A stretch of 18,755 nucleotides of DNA, taken from contig BNXH01000032.1 in the NCBI GenBank assembly GCA_025999435.1, positions 1 through 18,755 on the forward strand, read 5' to 3'. Position 1 is the stretch's first letter, and the number at the start of each line of letters is the position of its first letter. The position numbers and the translations under genes were made by a program. Origin of the DNA: Bacteroidia bacterium. GTDB lineage: Bacteria; Bacteroidota; Bacteroidia; Bacteroidales; Dysgonomonadaceae. The notes beneath the pieces are model-generated. The model worked only from the letters and a program-made list of their open reading frames with translations, was not told the origin of the DNA and did not search any database. This document shows positions 1 to 7,518 of the stretch, one piece after another.

Positions 1-2255
1 AAAATGATGAAATAAATAAAAAAGCAGCAGAAATAGTGTCGAAAATGACACTCGCTGAAAAAGTTGGGCAAACAGCTCAAATAAGTATTGATCTGGTTAC
101 TAAAGGGAAGGATACACCTCCGGCCAGTACACTGGAAGTAGACATGGATAAGCTTCGCGAAGCTATCGTAAAATATCACGTAGGTTCTATATTGAATTCT
201 CCGAATACTCGTGCCCGTACGCCGGAATGGTGGACCAAGGCTGTGGAACAGATGCAAAGCGTGGCAATGAATGAGACCCGTGTTAGAGTACCTATTATTT
301 ATGGATTGGATCAGATTCATGGTGCTACTTATACAGCCGGATCCACGATGTTTCCTCAGGAAATAACTGTGGCAGCTTCATGGAATCCTGCACATGCCCG
401 CAAAATGGGAGAAATAACAGCATATGAAACCCGTGCCAGTAATGTGCCCTGGACTTTTTCTCCGGTACTCGATTTAGGCCTTGATCCTCGTTTTCCCCGT
501 CAGTACGAAGGATTTGGGGAAGACCCTTATGTCGGATCTGTTTTTGGCCGTGAATTAATTAAAGGATATGAAGGTGATGATAATAATATAGGTGATCCAC
601 ACAAAGTAGCGGCATGTATGAAGCACTTCCTCGGTTATTCGGCGCCTATCAGCGGGAAAGACCGTACTCCGTCCTATATCCCTGATAATGTATTGCGCGA
701 ATATCATGTTCCTGCATTTCAGGCAGCTGTTGATGCCGGCGTACATACAGTGATGATAAACTCGGGTATTATAAACAATGTACCTGTACATGCCAGTTAC
801 GAACTGTTGACAACATTACTTCGCAAAGAGATGGGTTTTCAGGGAATGATTGTAACCGATTGGGAAGACATTAACAAATTATATAGTCGCGACAAAATGG
901 TTACTTCGATAAAAGAAGCTATCAAAGTGGGAATCAATGCGGGAATTGACATGTCAATGATTCCAATTGCTTACGAAGAATATTGCCGGCTCTTGACAGA
1001 ACTTGTAAATGAAGGACAAGTGCCGATGTTCCGTCTTGATGATGCGGCGACGAGAGTAGTAGCTTTAAAGCTAAAACTGAACTTATTTGATGTACCGAAT
1101 ACATACCGAAAAGATTACCCGGAATTTAATTCAAAAGCGTATCAACAAGCATCATACGATGCCGCGGCAGATGGTATTACTCTATTAAAGAATGCAGGAA
1201 ATGTTTTACCGTTGAAAAAGGGTACGAAAATTCTTATTACAGGACCTAATGCAGTAAGTAAACGTTCTTTGAATGGGGGATGGACTTTCTCCTGGCAAGG
1301 CGAGAAGATAGATGAATTTGCGAGCCAATATCATAATTTATTAGATGCGATACAACTTAAGTTTGGTAAGGAAAATGTTTCTTATGTTCCGGGTGTAAGT
1401 TATACAAACGAAACAAAGTGGGATACCGAGCATAAAGATAAGTTTGATGAGGCTATCGCGGCGGCTAAAAATGTGGATTATATTGTGCTTTGTCTGGGTG
1501 AAAACTCATATTGTGAGAAACCGGGCGACTTGAACGATCTGTATCTGAACGAACTGCAAACAGAATTGGCTCAGGAAATGCTTAAGCTCAATAAAAAAGT
1601 TATCCTTGTTTTAAGCGAAGGACGTCCGCGCCTTATTTCCAAGTTTTCTTCAAAATTAGATGCTATTGTACAAACTTATTTACCGGGAGTTTATGGTGCA
1701 GATGCACTAGCTGACATTTTAGCGGGAGATGTAAATCCATCCGGAAAATTACCGTATACCTATCCGGCATTCCCGAATTCATTGGTTCCGTATTATCATA
1801 AATACGCAGAGGAACAAGTAAATACAGATGCCGCTTACAACTATGAAGGTGACTATAATTTTGAGTATCCTTTTGGCTATGGTCTTAGCTATACAACATT
1901 TGCATACTCTAATCTGAGAATAAACAAAGCGGAATTGCCTCTTGGTTCGAACGAAGATATTTTGATTTCTATTGATGTAACAAATACAGGAAATAGAGAA
2001 GGGAAAGAAGTTGTTCAGTTGTATTCAAGTGATTTATATGCTTCGCTGGTTCCTGATGTGAAAAGACTTCGCCGGTTTGAAAAGATAACATTGAAAGCCG
2101 GGGAAACAAAGACTGTTGCATTTAAACTGAATGTAAATGATCTATCTTTCATCAATCTGGATAACAAACGTGTTGTAGAACCCGGTGATTTCGTGTTTCA
2201 GGTAGGCTCTTCATCAGATGATGCCGCAAATAAGATAGCATTTACAGTAAAATAA
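1..2255 (+). CDS. Glycoside hydrolase family 3 beta-glycosidase, 5'-truncated by the window edge
   Basis: This is a GH3 retaining exo-acting beta-glycosidase (beta-glucosidase, or beta-mannosidase-like in this context). The frame stays open to base 3 with no stop, and the residues before the GTG at 36 (ending AAEIVSK) read as normal GH3 N-terminal sequence. The true start and any signal peptide therefore lie outside the window, and GTG 36 is not a convincing start. The (beta/alpha)8 domain holds a KHF motif near 619-627 and the nucleophile Asp in a TDW motif (codon 858-860). The second alpha/beta domain follows from about 1160. It carries a GENSYCEKPGD stretch whose second Glu (codon 1515-1517) is the likely acid/base. 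A fibronectin-III-like domain fills about 1950-2250. The stop is six bases before the GH26 gene, so the two are co-transcribed. Family assignment is secure; substrate is inferred from the neighbour. Confidence 0.93.
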   Translation, partial: NDEINKKAAEIVSKMTLAEKVGQTAQISIDLVTKGKDTPPASTLEVDMDKLREAIVKYHVGSILNSPNTRARTPEWWTKAVEQMQSVAMNETRVRVPIIYGLDQIHGATYTAGSTMFPQEITVAASWNPAHARKMGEITAYETRASNVPWTFSPVLDLGLDPRFPRQYEGFGEDPYVGSVFGRELIKGYEGDDNNIGDPHKVAACMKHFLGYSAPISGKDRTPSYIPDNVLREYHVPAFQAAVDAGVHTVMINSGIINNVPVHASYELLTTLLRKEMGFQGMIVTDWEDINKLYSRDKMVTSIKEAIKVGINAGIDMSMIPIAYEEYCRLLTELVNEGQVPMFRLDDAATRVVALKLKLNLFDVPNTYRKDYPEFNSKAYQQASYDAAADGITLLKNAGNVLPLKKGTKILITGPNAVSKRSLNGGWTFSWQGEKIDEFASQYHNLLDAIQLKFGKENVSYVPGVSYTNETKWDTEHKDKFDEAIAAAKNVDYIVLCLGENSYCEKPGDLNDLYLNELQTELAQEMLKLNKKVILVLSEGRPRLISKFSSKLDAIVQTYLPGVYGADALADILAGDVNPSGKLPYTYPAFPNSLVPYYHKYAEEQVNTDAAYNYEGDYNFEYPFGYGLSYTTFAYSNLRINKAELPLGSNEDILISIDVTNTGNREGKEVVQLYSSDLYASLVPDVKRLRRFEKITLKAGETKTVAFKLNVNDLSFINLDNKRVVEPGDFVFQVGSSSDDAANKIAFTVK

Positions 2256-2261
2256 ACAGAT

Positions 2262-3383
2262 ATGAAAAAAGGCTTATTTATATTAATGTTAATCGCGGGC
2301 TTTGCAGCTTGTAAGCAAAAAGAAACTTTGGCAGAAATGAAACAACCTATTGACAAGAATGCAACTAAAGAAACGGTTGACCTATACAATAAATTGTTTA
2401 AGTCTTTGGATCGAGGTATAATGCTTGGTCATCAAGATGCATTAGCCTATGGTCATGCATGGTATAAAGAGGCCGGACGCTCCGATGTTAAAGATGTGAC
2501 AGGTGACTATCCTGCTGTAATAGGGTGGGAGTTAGGTCATGTAGAGATTGGCGCGGAATTTAATCTCGATTCTATCTATTTCAGTGATATGAAGCAGTAT
2601 ATCAGGGATACATACGCACGGGGTGGTATTACTACAGCCAGTTGGCACGGTGATAACATTGTGACAGGGAACACAGCTTGGGATTGTAAACAGGATTCTG
2701 TTGTACGTACTATTCTGCCGAAAGGTTCTAATCATGCAAAATATTTGACATGGCTGGACCGGGTAGCCGGTTTTTTCCTTGACCTGAAAGATAAGGATGG
2801 TAAATATATTCCGGTCGTTTTCCGTATGTATCACGAACATACCGGTAATTGGTTCTGGTGGGGCAATGAGCAATGTACACCCGATGAATATAAGCAACTG
2901 TGGATAATGACGGTTGAGTACCTCCGGGATAAAAAGAATGTGCATAATTTACTATATGCTTACTCTCCGTCAGAAATAAAAGATGAGGCTCATTTCTTAG
3001 AACGCTATCCGGGTGATGAATATGTAGATATTGTAGGTTATGATAGCTACGTACCCGGAAAAGACTCTGTGGCTATCCTGAAATATAAAGAGGCCATGGA
3101 ACGTAATTTGAAAATAGTGACAGGATATGCCTTAAAATCGGATAAAATACCGACTATCGGGGAAACAGGAATGGAATCGATACCTGATTCTACCTATTTT
3201 ACACAAGTAGTATATCCTTTGATCAGTCAGCATAAAATAGCATGGGTACTATTCTGGCGCAATGCCTGGGAAAGAAATATGCCGGACCATTTTTATGCTC
3301 CGTTTACCGGACATCCTTCTGCGGAAGATTTTGTTGAGTTTGTCAGTAAAGACAACATCTTAATGAATAAAGATATCAAATGA
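2262..3383 (+). CDS. GH26 endo-beta-1,4-mannanase, predicted lipoprotein
   Basis: This 373-residue protein matches GH26 endo-mannanases, which cut internal beta-1,4 bonds of mannan. The N-terminus is a lipoprotein signal, MKKGLFILMLIAGFAAC, with Cys17 as the probable lipidated residue, so the enzyme should sit on the outer or periplasmic membrane face. The catalytic acid/base lies in RMYHEHTGNWFWWG (Glu192) and the nucleophile in TIGETGMES (Glu301). The 109-residue spacing between them fits the family. Other typical GH26 stretches are GWELGH, ASWHGDN and YSPSE. It follows the GH3 gene by six bases and is closed by a terminator, so the pair looks like the end of a mannan utilisation operon. 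No SusC/SusD genes are visible in the window. The family is certain; mannan specificity is very likely but not proven. Confidence 0.94.
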   Translation: MKKGLFILMLIAGFAACKQKETLAEMKQPIDKNATKETVDLYNKLFKSLDRGIMLGHQDALAYGHAWYKEAGRSDVKDVTGDYPAVIGWELGHVEIGAEFNLDSIYFSDMKQYIRDTYARGGITTASWHGDNIVTGNTAWDCKQDSVVRTILPKGSNHAKYLTWLDRVAGFFLDLKDKDGKYIPVVFRMYHEHTGNWFWWGNEQCTPDEYKQLWIMTVEYLRDKKNVHNLLYAYSPSEIKDEAHFLERYPGDEYVDIVGYDSYVPGKDSVAILKYKEAMERNLKIVTGYALKSDKIPTIGETGMESIPDSTYFTQVVYPLISQHKIAWVLFWRNAWERNMPDHFYAPFTGHPSAEDFVEFVSKDNILMNKDIK

Positions 3384-3398
3384 TACTCGACGTAGAAT

Positions 3399-3438
3399 AA
3401 AAACGAGAAGGGATGAAGATTCGTCCTTTCTCGTTTTT
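3399..3438 (+). terminator. Rho-independent terminator after the GH3-GH26 operon
   Basis: An inverted repeat pairs AAAAACGAGAAGGGA with TCCTTTCTCGTTTTT, with one or two mismatches in the stem. A T tract at 3434-3438 closes it. It lies 16 bases after the GH26 stop and separates the glycosidase operon from the ATPase operon. The flanking A and T tracts make it potentially bidirectional. Confidence 0.8.
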
Positions 3439-3466
3439 GTACTCGGAAAAACACTCCAAAAAAGTA

Positions 3467-3494
3467 TTTATTAATTATAAAAGCTGTATATTTG
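3467..3494 (+). promoter_or_regulatory. Bacteroidetes-type promoter for the ATPase/DUF4276 pair
   Basis: TATATTTG at 3487-3494 matches the Bacteroidetes -7 consensus TAnnTTTG, and an AT-rich TTTA at 3467-3470 is a weak -33 box. The box ends 27 bases before the ATG at 3522, giving a short leader. Together with the preceding terminator, this suggests the two-gene unit is transcribed independently. Confidence 0.5.
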
Positions 3495-3521
3495 GTGTAA
3501 ATTATCTTTTCTAAAGCAGAT

Positions 3522-4646
3522 ATGATATTAAGTGCATTGAAATATACGCGGTATACCGGCGAACCTAGAGAATGGAGTATTATCGGGCGAGATGATGATT
3601 ATGCCTATTTTGGAAACATGAATCTTCTGGTAGGAAAAAATGCTTCGGGCAAAAGCCGCACCTTGAACGTTATCCGGGAGATAGCCAACCTTCTTGCCGG
3701 CAGAATTAATCTTAAGCAGGCAATCAGCCCCTCGGGGTACTACGAACTCATATTTAAAAATGAGAATTATTCCTATAAATATATATTCGCATTTAAGGAT
3801 AAGATAGTAACAGAAGAGATTTTGTCATATAATGATAAGGTTATACTGGACAGGAATAAGAAGATTTTTATAGATGCGGAGAAACAAAAAGTCTTATCTG
3901 AAGTTGGAGATAATGAGCTGGCAATAGCCTTGTCCGACACTGAAGGTAACGTTTACTATCCGGATCTTGTTTTGTGGGGGCGATCTCTCAGAAATCATAT
4001 GTTTGCAAGCCAGGTGGAGAAAAACCAACCGGTTAAAGACTATATTCAGGCCACAGAAGATCCTCAGGATATAGAGCCTGTGCATACTTTCTTTAAAGGC
4101 AGAAAACTATTTGGAGAAGGTTTTACTTCGGAAATAAAAGCAGGTATGAACGAGCTTGGATACTCTATTTCAGATATTGATATTCGGGAGACAGCCGAAG
4201 GTTATAGTCTTTTTATAGAAGAGAATGGAGAATATGCTGTATCTCAACGCGATATGTCGCAAGGGATGTTTCGTGCTTTATCCTTATTTATTATGCTTTG
4301 TTACGCCCGTATGAGCAACTTATCGCTATGTATGCTTATCGATGATATGGGCGAAGGGCTTGATTTTGATAGATCCCAGATGATAATAGATATGGTTATA
4401 AAGAAAATAAATAATTCAAATATGCAATTCTTTATGACCTCTAATGATAGACATGTAATGAATCAGATATCGTTAAAATATTGGTCGGTAATAAGCCGCG
4501 ATCGTAGTAGATCTATATTTTATGACTATCAAAATTCGAAAGAGATATTTGACGATTTTGAATATACCGGATTAAATAACTTCGATTTTCTCGCTACCGA
4601 TTTTTATAAAGAGGGTTTTGGGATCATTAATGATGAGAATAATTGA
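3522..4646 (+). CDS. ABC/AAA-type ATPase (AAA_15/AAA_21-like) of a two-gene defence-like module
   Basis: This 374-residue P-loop ATPase resembles the stand-alone SMC/ABC-like ATPases found in defence modules. Walker A is GKNASGKS (residues 38-45). An ABC-signature-like DMSQGM lies at 244-249, the Walker B Asp pair in LIDDMGEG is at 274-275, and a switch segment TSNDRH ends at His311. The arms between Walker A and the signature are short, with no long coiled coil, so it is compact compared with SMC/RecN proteins. The gene has its own promoter. Its TGA stop shares a base with the ATG of the next gene (TGATG), indicating translational coupling and probably a complex between the two products. ATPase folds of this kind paired with TOPRIM-like partners occur in OLD, PARIS and RloA/RloB-type systems. 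The defence role is inference; the ATPase call is solid. Confidence 0.85.
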   Translation: MILSALKYTRYTGEPREWSIIGRDDDYAYFGNMNLLVGKNASGKSRTLNVIREIANLLAGRINLKQAISPSGYYELIFKNENYSYKYIFAFKDKIVTEEILSYNDKVILDRNKKIFIDAEKQKVLSEVGDNELAIALSDTEGNVYYPDLVLWGRSLRNHMFASQVEKNQPVKDYIQATEDPQDIEPVHTFFKGRKLFGEGFTSEIKAGMNELGYSISDIDIRETAEGYSLFIEENGEYAVSQRDMSQGMFRALSLFIMLCYARMSNLSLCMLIDDMGEGLDFDRSQMIIDMVIKKINNSNMQFFMTSNDRHVMNQISLKYWSVISRDRSRSIFYDYQNSKEIFDDFEYTGLNNFDFLATDFYKEGFGIINDENN

Positions 4647-5359
4647 TGAGACGACGAATTGCTTTCTTTGTTGAAGGACAGACTGAGCAGATCTTTGTGA
4701 ATCGCTTGATAAAGGAGATCCTCGGAACACAGCAAATAAATATTATACAGAAACAGTTTCGTGGGGGGGTAAATATCCCTAAACAGGAGATTGTACGAAA
4801 CTCTTCATTCTCCCGCAATCCGAAGTATGAAATATTGATCTTCGATTGTGGAGCAGATAACAGGGTTAAATCTGAGATAATAGAAAATATTGTGAATCTG
4901 CGTAGCAGGGGATATGAGATGATTATAGGCCTTCGCGATTTATATCCTATACCTATTGAAGAACTGAAAAAATTAGAAAGAGGTCTACGCTTTATGCCTC
5001 ACAAGCTAAAAAGCGAATCGCAGTATTTTGATATTATTATAGCAGTTCATGAAATAGAAGCTTGGTTTCTCGGAGAAACAAATCATTACGTAAAAATAGA
5101 TAAACGTCTGACAGGCCGTTTTATCAGGGAACGACTTGGATTCGACCCGTATACTATTAATGCTGAGGAGAGAGTGCATCCGGCAAAGGATTTGGACAGT
5201 ATTTACAGGCTTGTCGGAAAATCGTATACGAAGCGTTACGGACAGACGCAAAGGGTGGTTAATAAATTGGATATTAATAATATGCGGAATAATGTCCGTT
5301 ACGAGATGGAGTCGTTGAATCGATTGATAAATGTGATTGAAACTTGTCGAGAAAGATAA
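4646..5359 (+). CDS. DUF4276 / TOPRIM-like protein, partner of the upstream ATPase
   Basis: I chose the ATG at 4646, which overlaps the ATPase stop (TGATG), over an in-frame TTG three bases earlier. The product is 237 residues. Its N-terminus IAFFVEGQTEQIF carries the VEGxTE signature of DUF4276-type proteins, which I recall as TOPRIM-like (Glu10, Glu14). Further acidic positions are Asp67 and Asp71 in FDCGAD, Asp98 in GLRDLYP, and the late HEIEAWFLGE motif (Glu136, Glu138, Trp140) typical of the family. The distribution of acidic residues fits a Mg2+-dependent nuclease-like centre. No signal peptide or membrane segment is visible. The tight coupling to the ATPase suggests the ATPase senses or gates while this subunit acts as effector, as in OLD or PARIS nucleases. 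RloB-like is an alternative family label. Activity is inferred, not seen. Confidence 0.75.
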   Translation: MRRRIAFFVEGQTEQIFVNRLIKEILGTQQINIIQKQFRGGVNIPKQEIVRNSSFSRNPKYEILIFDCGADNRVKSEIIENIVNLRSRGYEMIIGLRDLYPIPIEELKKLERGLRFMPHKLKSESQYFDIIIAVHEIEAWFLGETNHYVKIDKRLTGRFIRERLGFDPYTINAEERVHPAKDLDSIYRLVGKSYTKRYGQTQRVVNKLDINNMRNNVRYEMESLNRLINVIETCRER

Positions 5360-5362
5360 TTC

Positions 5363-5398
5363 AAGATTTCAAAATTTAAAAATTTAAAAATTCAATTA
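5363..5398. repeat. A/T-only short repeat behind the ATPase/DUF4276 pair
   Basis: Iterations of AATTTAAAA give a near-palindromic AT run immediately after the stop codon at 5357-5359. It directly precedes the heptamer array and lies between two convergent genes. No GC stem is present, so it is a poor classical terminator, although it could slow polymerase from either side. Confidence 0.5.
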
Positions 5399-5409
5399 TT
5401 TCCAGTACA

Positions 5410-5449
5410 CTACTTACTACTTACTACTTACTACTTACTACTTACTACT
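5410..5449. repeat. Heptamer tandem repeat (CTACTTA)n, five full copies plus five bases
   Basis: Five perfect copies of CTACTTA run from 5410 to 5444 and are followed by CTACT. The array lies between the converging ends of the DUF4276 gene (5359) and the phosphoesterase gene (5458), so it does not sit in a coding region or promoter. A 7-bp unit is prone to slipped-strand change in copy number, giving a possible strain marker. No spacers are present, so it is not a CRISPR array. Confidence 0.9.
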
Positions 5450-5457
5450 GATTCGTA

Positions 5458-6315
5458 TTATTCTTTTTTCAATGTAATTTCGACTATCTCAGGTTGGGCA
5501 AAAAAACGAAACGGAAACTTACCCATACCGATCCCTGTCGTTACATAAAGTTTTGTGCCATTTTTTTCTTTCCATCCGTAGCGGTATTTTTGTCCGGTTT
5601 GCAAATATTCCGGATGCCATGTACTTGGCATGACAGGTGCATAAAATCCGAAGAGAGTTACCTGCCCACCATGCGTATGCCCCGATAGCATAAGGTCTAT
5701 CTTGTTGGTATCGAGTATTTCCATATAATCAGGATTGTGCGATAGAAGGATGCAAAAATCATTTTGTTTCACATCCTTCGTAGTATTTTCGATGATTTGA
5801 ATATCTTCCCAGAATTCTCCTACACCACCTATTTTTATACTATCATTCCCTTCTTTTATCCAATATGATTGGTTGTCGCAAATATTGAACCCACAATTAA
5901 TCAATCCTTCTTGTATAAGTTGCGGATCTTCCCAATAGTCGTGATTCCCTAATACAGAAAATACTCCATACTTACTTTTTAGCTTGGTTATTTCTTTAAA
6001 AAAGGGGGCAGAATAAGCTGTGTCTTTAACAGTATTGTCTCCCCCAAGCAGAATAATATCCGGATTTCTTTCGTTTATTCTTCTTACGAGTTCGGCCACA
6101 TCCTCTCCTGCAAAATATTTTCCTGCATGTATATCTGAAATAAAGACGATCTTTTTACCATTGAAAGCATCCGGTATATTATTGCTCGAAAAAGTCATTT
6201 CTTTTAACTTGATATTTCGGGCCTCTATATATGCATATAGAAAACCTGAGCTTATTACCAGTATCAATACAAATGAGAGAAATAACATCGCATGGAGCCT
6301 CTTTTTATTTATCAT
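5458..6315 (-). CDS. Membrane-anchored calcineurin-like metallophosphoesterase (YaeI-type)
   Basis: This predicted two-metal phosphoesterase is anchored by one N-terminal hydrophobic segment (MLFLSFVLILVISSGFLYAY), with the catalytic domain behind it. The canonical motifs appear in order: SDIHAG, LGGDN, GNHDYW, SHNPD and GHTHGGQ. The best start is the ATG at 6315, which overlaps the end of the pyrophosphatase gene by 11 bases. A TTG at 6339 would overlap more, and the ATG at 6288 would trim the cytosolic side of the anchor. From 6315 the product is 285 residues. The YaeI/YkuE group includes enzymes acting on UDP-diacylglucosamine-like lipids or other phosphodiesters, but nothing here fixes the substrate. 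Overlap with ppa suggests coupled expression. Confidence 0.88.
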   Translation of the reverse strand: MINKKRLHAMLFLSFVLILVISSGFLYAYIEARNIKLKEMTFSSNNIPDAFNGKKIVFISDIHAGKYFAGEDVAELVRRINERNPDIILLGGDNTVKDTAYSAPFFKEITKLKSKYGVFSVLGNHDYWEDPQLIQEGLINCGFNICDNQSYWIKEGNDSIKIGGVGEFWEDIQIIENTTKDVKQNDFCILLSHNPDYMEILDTNKIDLMLSGHTHGGQVTLFGFYAPVMPSTWHPEYLQTGQKYRYGWKEKNGTKLYVTTGIGMGKFPFRFFAQPEIVEITLKKE

Positions 6316-6925
6316 CCATATATATCTGATAGTCTTCAATAGACCTGCGTATGATTTCGTGAGCAGTAGCTACATCGTATATCTCGGTAAGTATACAACG
6401 TGGAAATTTATCTCCCGGTATATCCTTATATGTAGTGAAGTAATGTTTCAGCCTGTCAATTACGGTAGCCGGAACATCGTTAATACTATTGAAAGTACTG
6501 TATATAGCATCGTTTTCCAGTACTGCGATAAGTTTGTCATCAGCCTTGTTGTGATCGAGGAGGCGGAATCCTCCGATAGGGCGGGCTTTTACAATTATAT
6601 CTCCGTGGGTAATATCCTTTTCGGTAAGAACACAGATATCCACAGGGTCATTGTCCCCTTCTATGTCTGTTCTGCCCAACTCAAGATTTGTGAGTTCAGC
6701 CACCCTGTCGCCACTATATGTTTGTGGTATAAATCCATAAAGGGCGGGAATTATATTAGAGTATTTTTGAGGCCTGTCTATGCTCAGATAGCCGGTTTCC
6801 TTATCCACTTCGTATTTTACTGTATCTGTCGGTACAATTTCGATGAAACAGTTTACTAACTCAGGAGCTTTGTCTCCGGCTTTTATACCATGCCAAGGGT
6901 GTGCTTTAAATTTATAGTTTTCCAT
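6305..6925 (-). CDS. ppa: Soluble inorganic pyrophosphatase (family I)
   Basis: The product hydrolyses cytosolic pyrophosphate to phosphate and so pulls biosynthetic reactions forward. The signature EGDNDPVDICVL contains the family I metal-binding Asp cluster (DNDPVD). YGFIPQTY and KARPIGGFRLLD are further family blocks. I chose the ATG at 6925 (MENYKFKAHPWHGI), giving 206 residues. The longer frame from a TTG at 6961 would begin inside the promoter box at 6959-6966. There is no signal peptide or membrane segment, so this is the soluble enzyme and not the membrane proton pump. It is the first gene of a two-gene minus-strand operon with the phosphoesterase. It is divergent from the dCMP deaminase gene, with about 140 bases between start codons. 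Confidence 0.94.
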   Translation of the reverse strand: MENYKFKAHPWHGIKAGDKAPELVNCFIEIVPTDTVKYEVDKETGYLSIDRPQKYSNIIPALYGFIPQTYSGDRVAELTNLELGRTDIEGDNDPVDICVLTEKDITHGDIIVKARPIGGFRLLDHNKADDKLIAVLENDAIYSTFNSINDVPATVIDRLKHYFTTYKDIPGDKFPRCILTEIYDVATAHEIIRRSIEDYQIYMDDK

Positions 6926-6958
6926 ATTTTTATAAATCCTATTATCGTATATTGACTG

Positions 6959-6988
6959 CAAATTTACACCAATATTTCTTTATCCCAA
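6959..6988 (-). promoter_or_regulatory. Promoter of the ppa operon
   Basis: On the minus strand, TAAATTTG (6966 to 6959) is an exact TAnnTTTG box. TTGG (6988 to 6985) stands 18 bases further upstream as the -33 element. The box lies 33 bases ahead of the ppa ATG at 6925, so the leader is short. Confidence 0.6.
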
Positions 6989-7016
6989 TAGGAGTATATA
7001 AAAATGAAGTAAATAG

Positions 7017-7045
7017 TTTGATTCGTGAACTTTTCATTATCTTTG
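7017..7045 (+). promoter_or_regulatory. Promoter of the dCMP deaminase - protease operon
   Basis: TTTG at 7017-7020 and TATCTTTG at 7038-7045 match the Bacteroidetes -33 and -7 elements, with a 17-base spacer. The start codon at 7069 lies 23 bases beyond the -7 box. This promoter is divergent from and close to the ppa promoter at 6959-6988. Confidence 0.65.
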
Positions 7046-7068
7046 TGGACGAAAAATAAAGGGAAAAA

Positions 7069-7518
7069 ATGGAGGTCGAAAAACAAAGGTTGTTGGACGA
7101 GCGTTATATGCGTATGGCGACCATTTGGGCGGAGAATTCGTACTGTAAACGCAGAAAGGTCGGAGCTCTTATTGTAAAAGATAAGATGATCATATCGGAT
7201 GGCTATAACGGAACTCCGTCAGGATTTGAAAATGTCTGTGAAGATGAAAATAATGAGACAAAACCATATGTTCTGCATGCCGAAGCTAATGCTATAACAA
7301 AAGTTGCTTGTTCTCACAACAGTAGTATGGGAGCTACAATGTATGTAACAACATCTCCGTGCATAGAATGTGCTAAGCTTATTATCCAGGCCGGAATAAA
7401 AAGAGTTGTTTATACTCAAAAATATAGACGTACAGACGGAGCTTCATTGCTGGAAAGAGCAGGAGTAGAAGTTGTATATATAGATATAATTACAAACACA
7501 GAAGAATCGGAGCAATAG
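7069..7518 (+). CDS. Zinc-dependent dCMP/cytidine deaminase family protein (ComEB-like)
   Basis: This 149-residue enzyme has the cytidine-deaminase fold and probably converts dCMP to dUMP for dTMP synthesis. The zinc site is clear: His70 and catalytic Glu72 in HAEANA, and Cys98 and Cys101 in SPCIECAKLI. The N-terminal block (YMRMATIWAENSYCKRRKVGALIV) and the GYNGTPSG motif are typical of dCMP deaminases and not of tRNA or guanine deaminases. The gene has its own promoter, and its TAG stop directly abuts the ATG of the S41 protease gene with no gap. Such close packing implies coupled translation. It is labelled late-competence ComEB in some genomes, but the nucleotide role is the safer call. 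Confidence 0.9.
   Translation: MEVEKQRLLDERYMRMATIWAENSYCKRRKVGALIVKDKMIISDGYNGTPSGFENVCEDENNETKPYVLHAEANAITKVACSHNSSMGATMYVTTSPCIECAKLIIQAGIKRVVYTQKYRRTDGASLLERAGVEVVYIDIITNTEESEQ

Noticed and set aside
36..50. GTG at 36 (or ATG at 45) as the start of the GH3 gene
   Set aside because: The frame is open and family-like back to base 3, and an exported GH3 should carry a signal peptide that is not in the window.
2532..2945. A 137-codon minus-strand frame inside the GH26 gene
   Set aside because: It overlaps the catalytic region of a certain gene and has no promoter or motif support.
5410..5449. Possible CRISPR array
   Set aside because: The repeats are 7 bases long and directly adjacent with no spacers, and there are no cas genes nearby.
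6020..6859. A 279-codon open frame on the plus strand
   Set aside because: It runs antisense across the pyrophosphatase and phosphoesterase genes, both of which have full motif sets; its translation shows no recognisable family.
6925..6961. Upstream TTG start for the pyrophosphatase
   Set aside because: The TTG at 6961 lies inside the exact TAnnTTTG promoter box, so translation more likely begins at the ATG at 6925.
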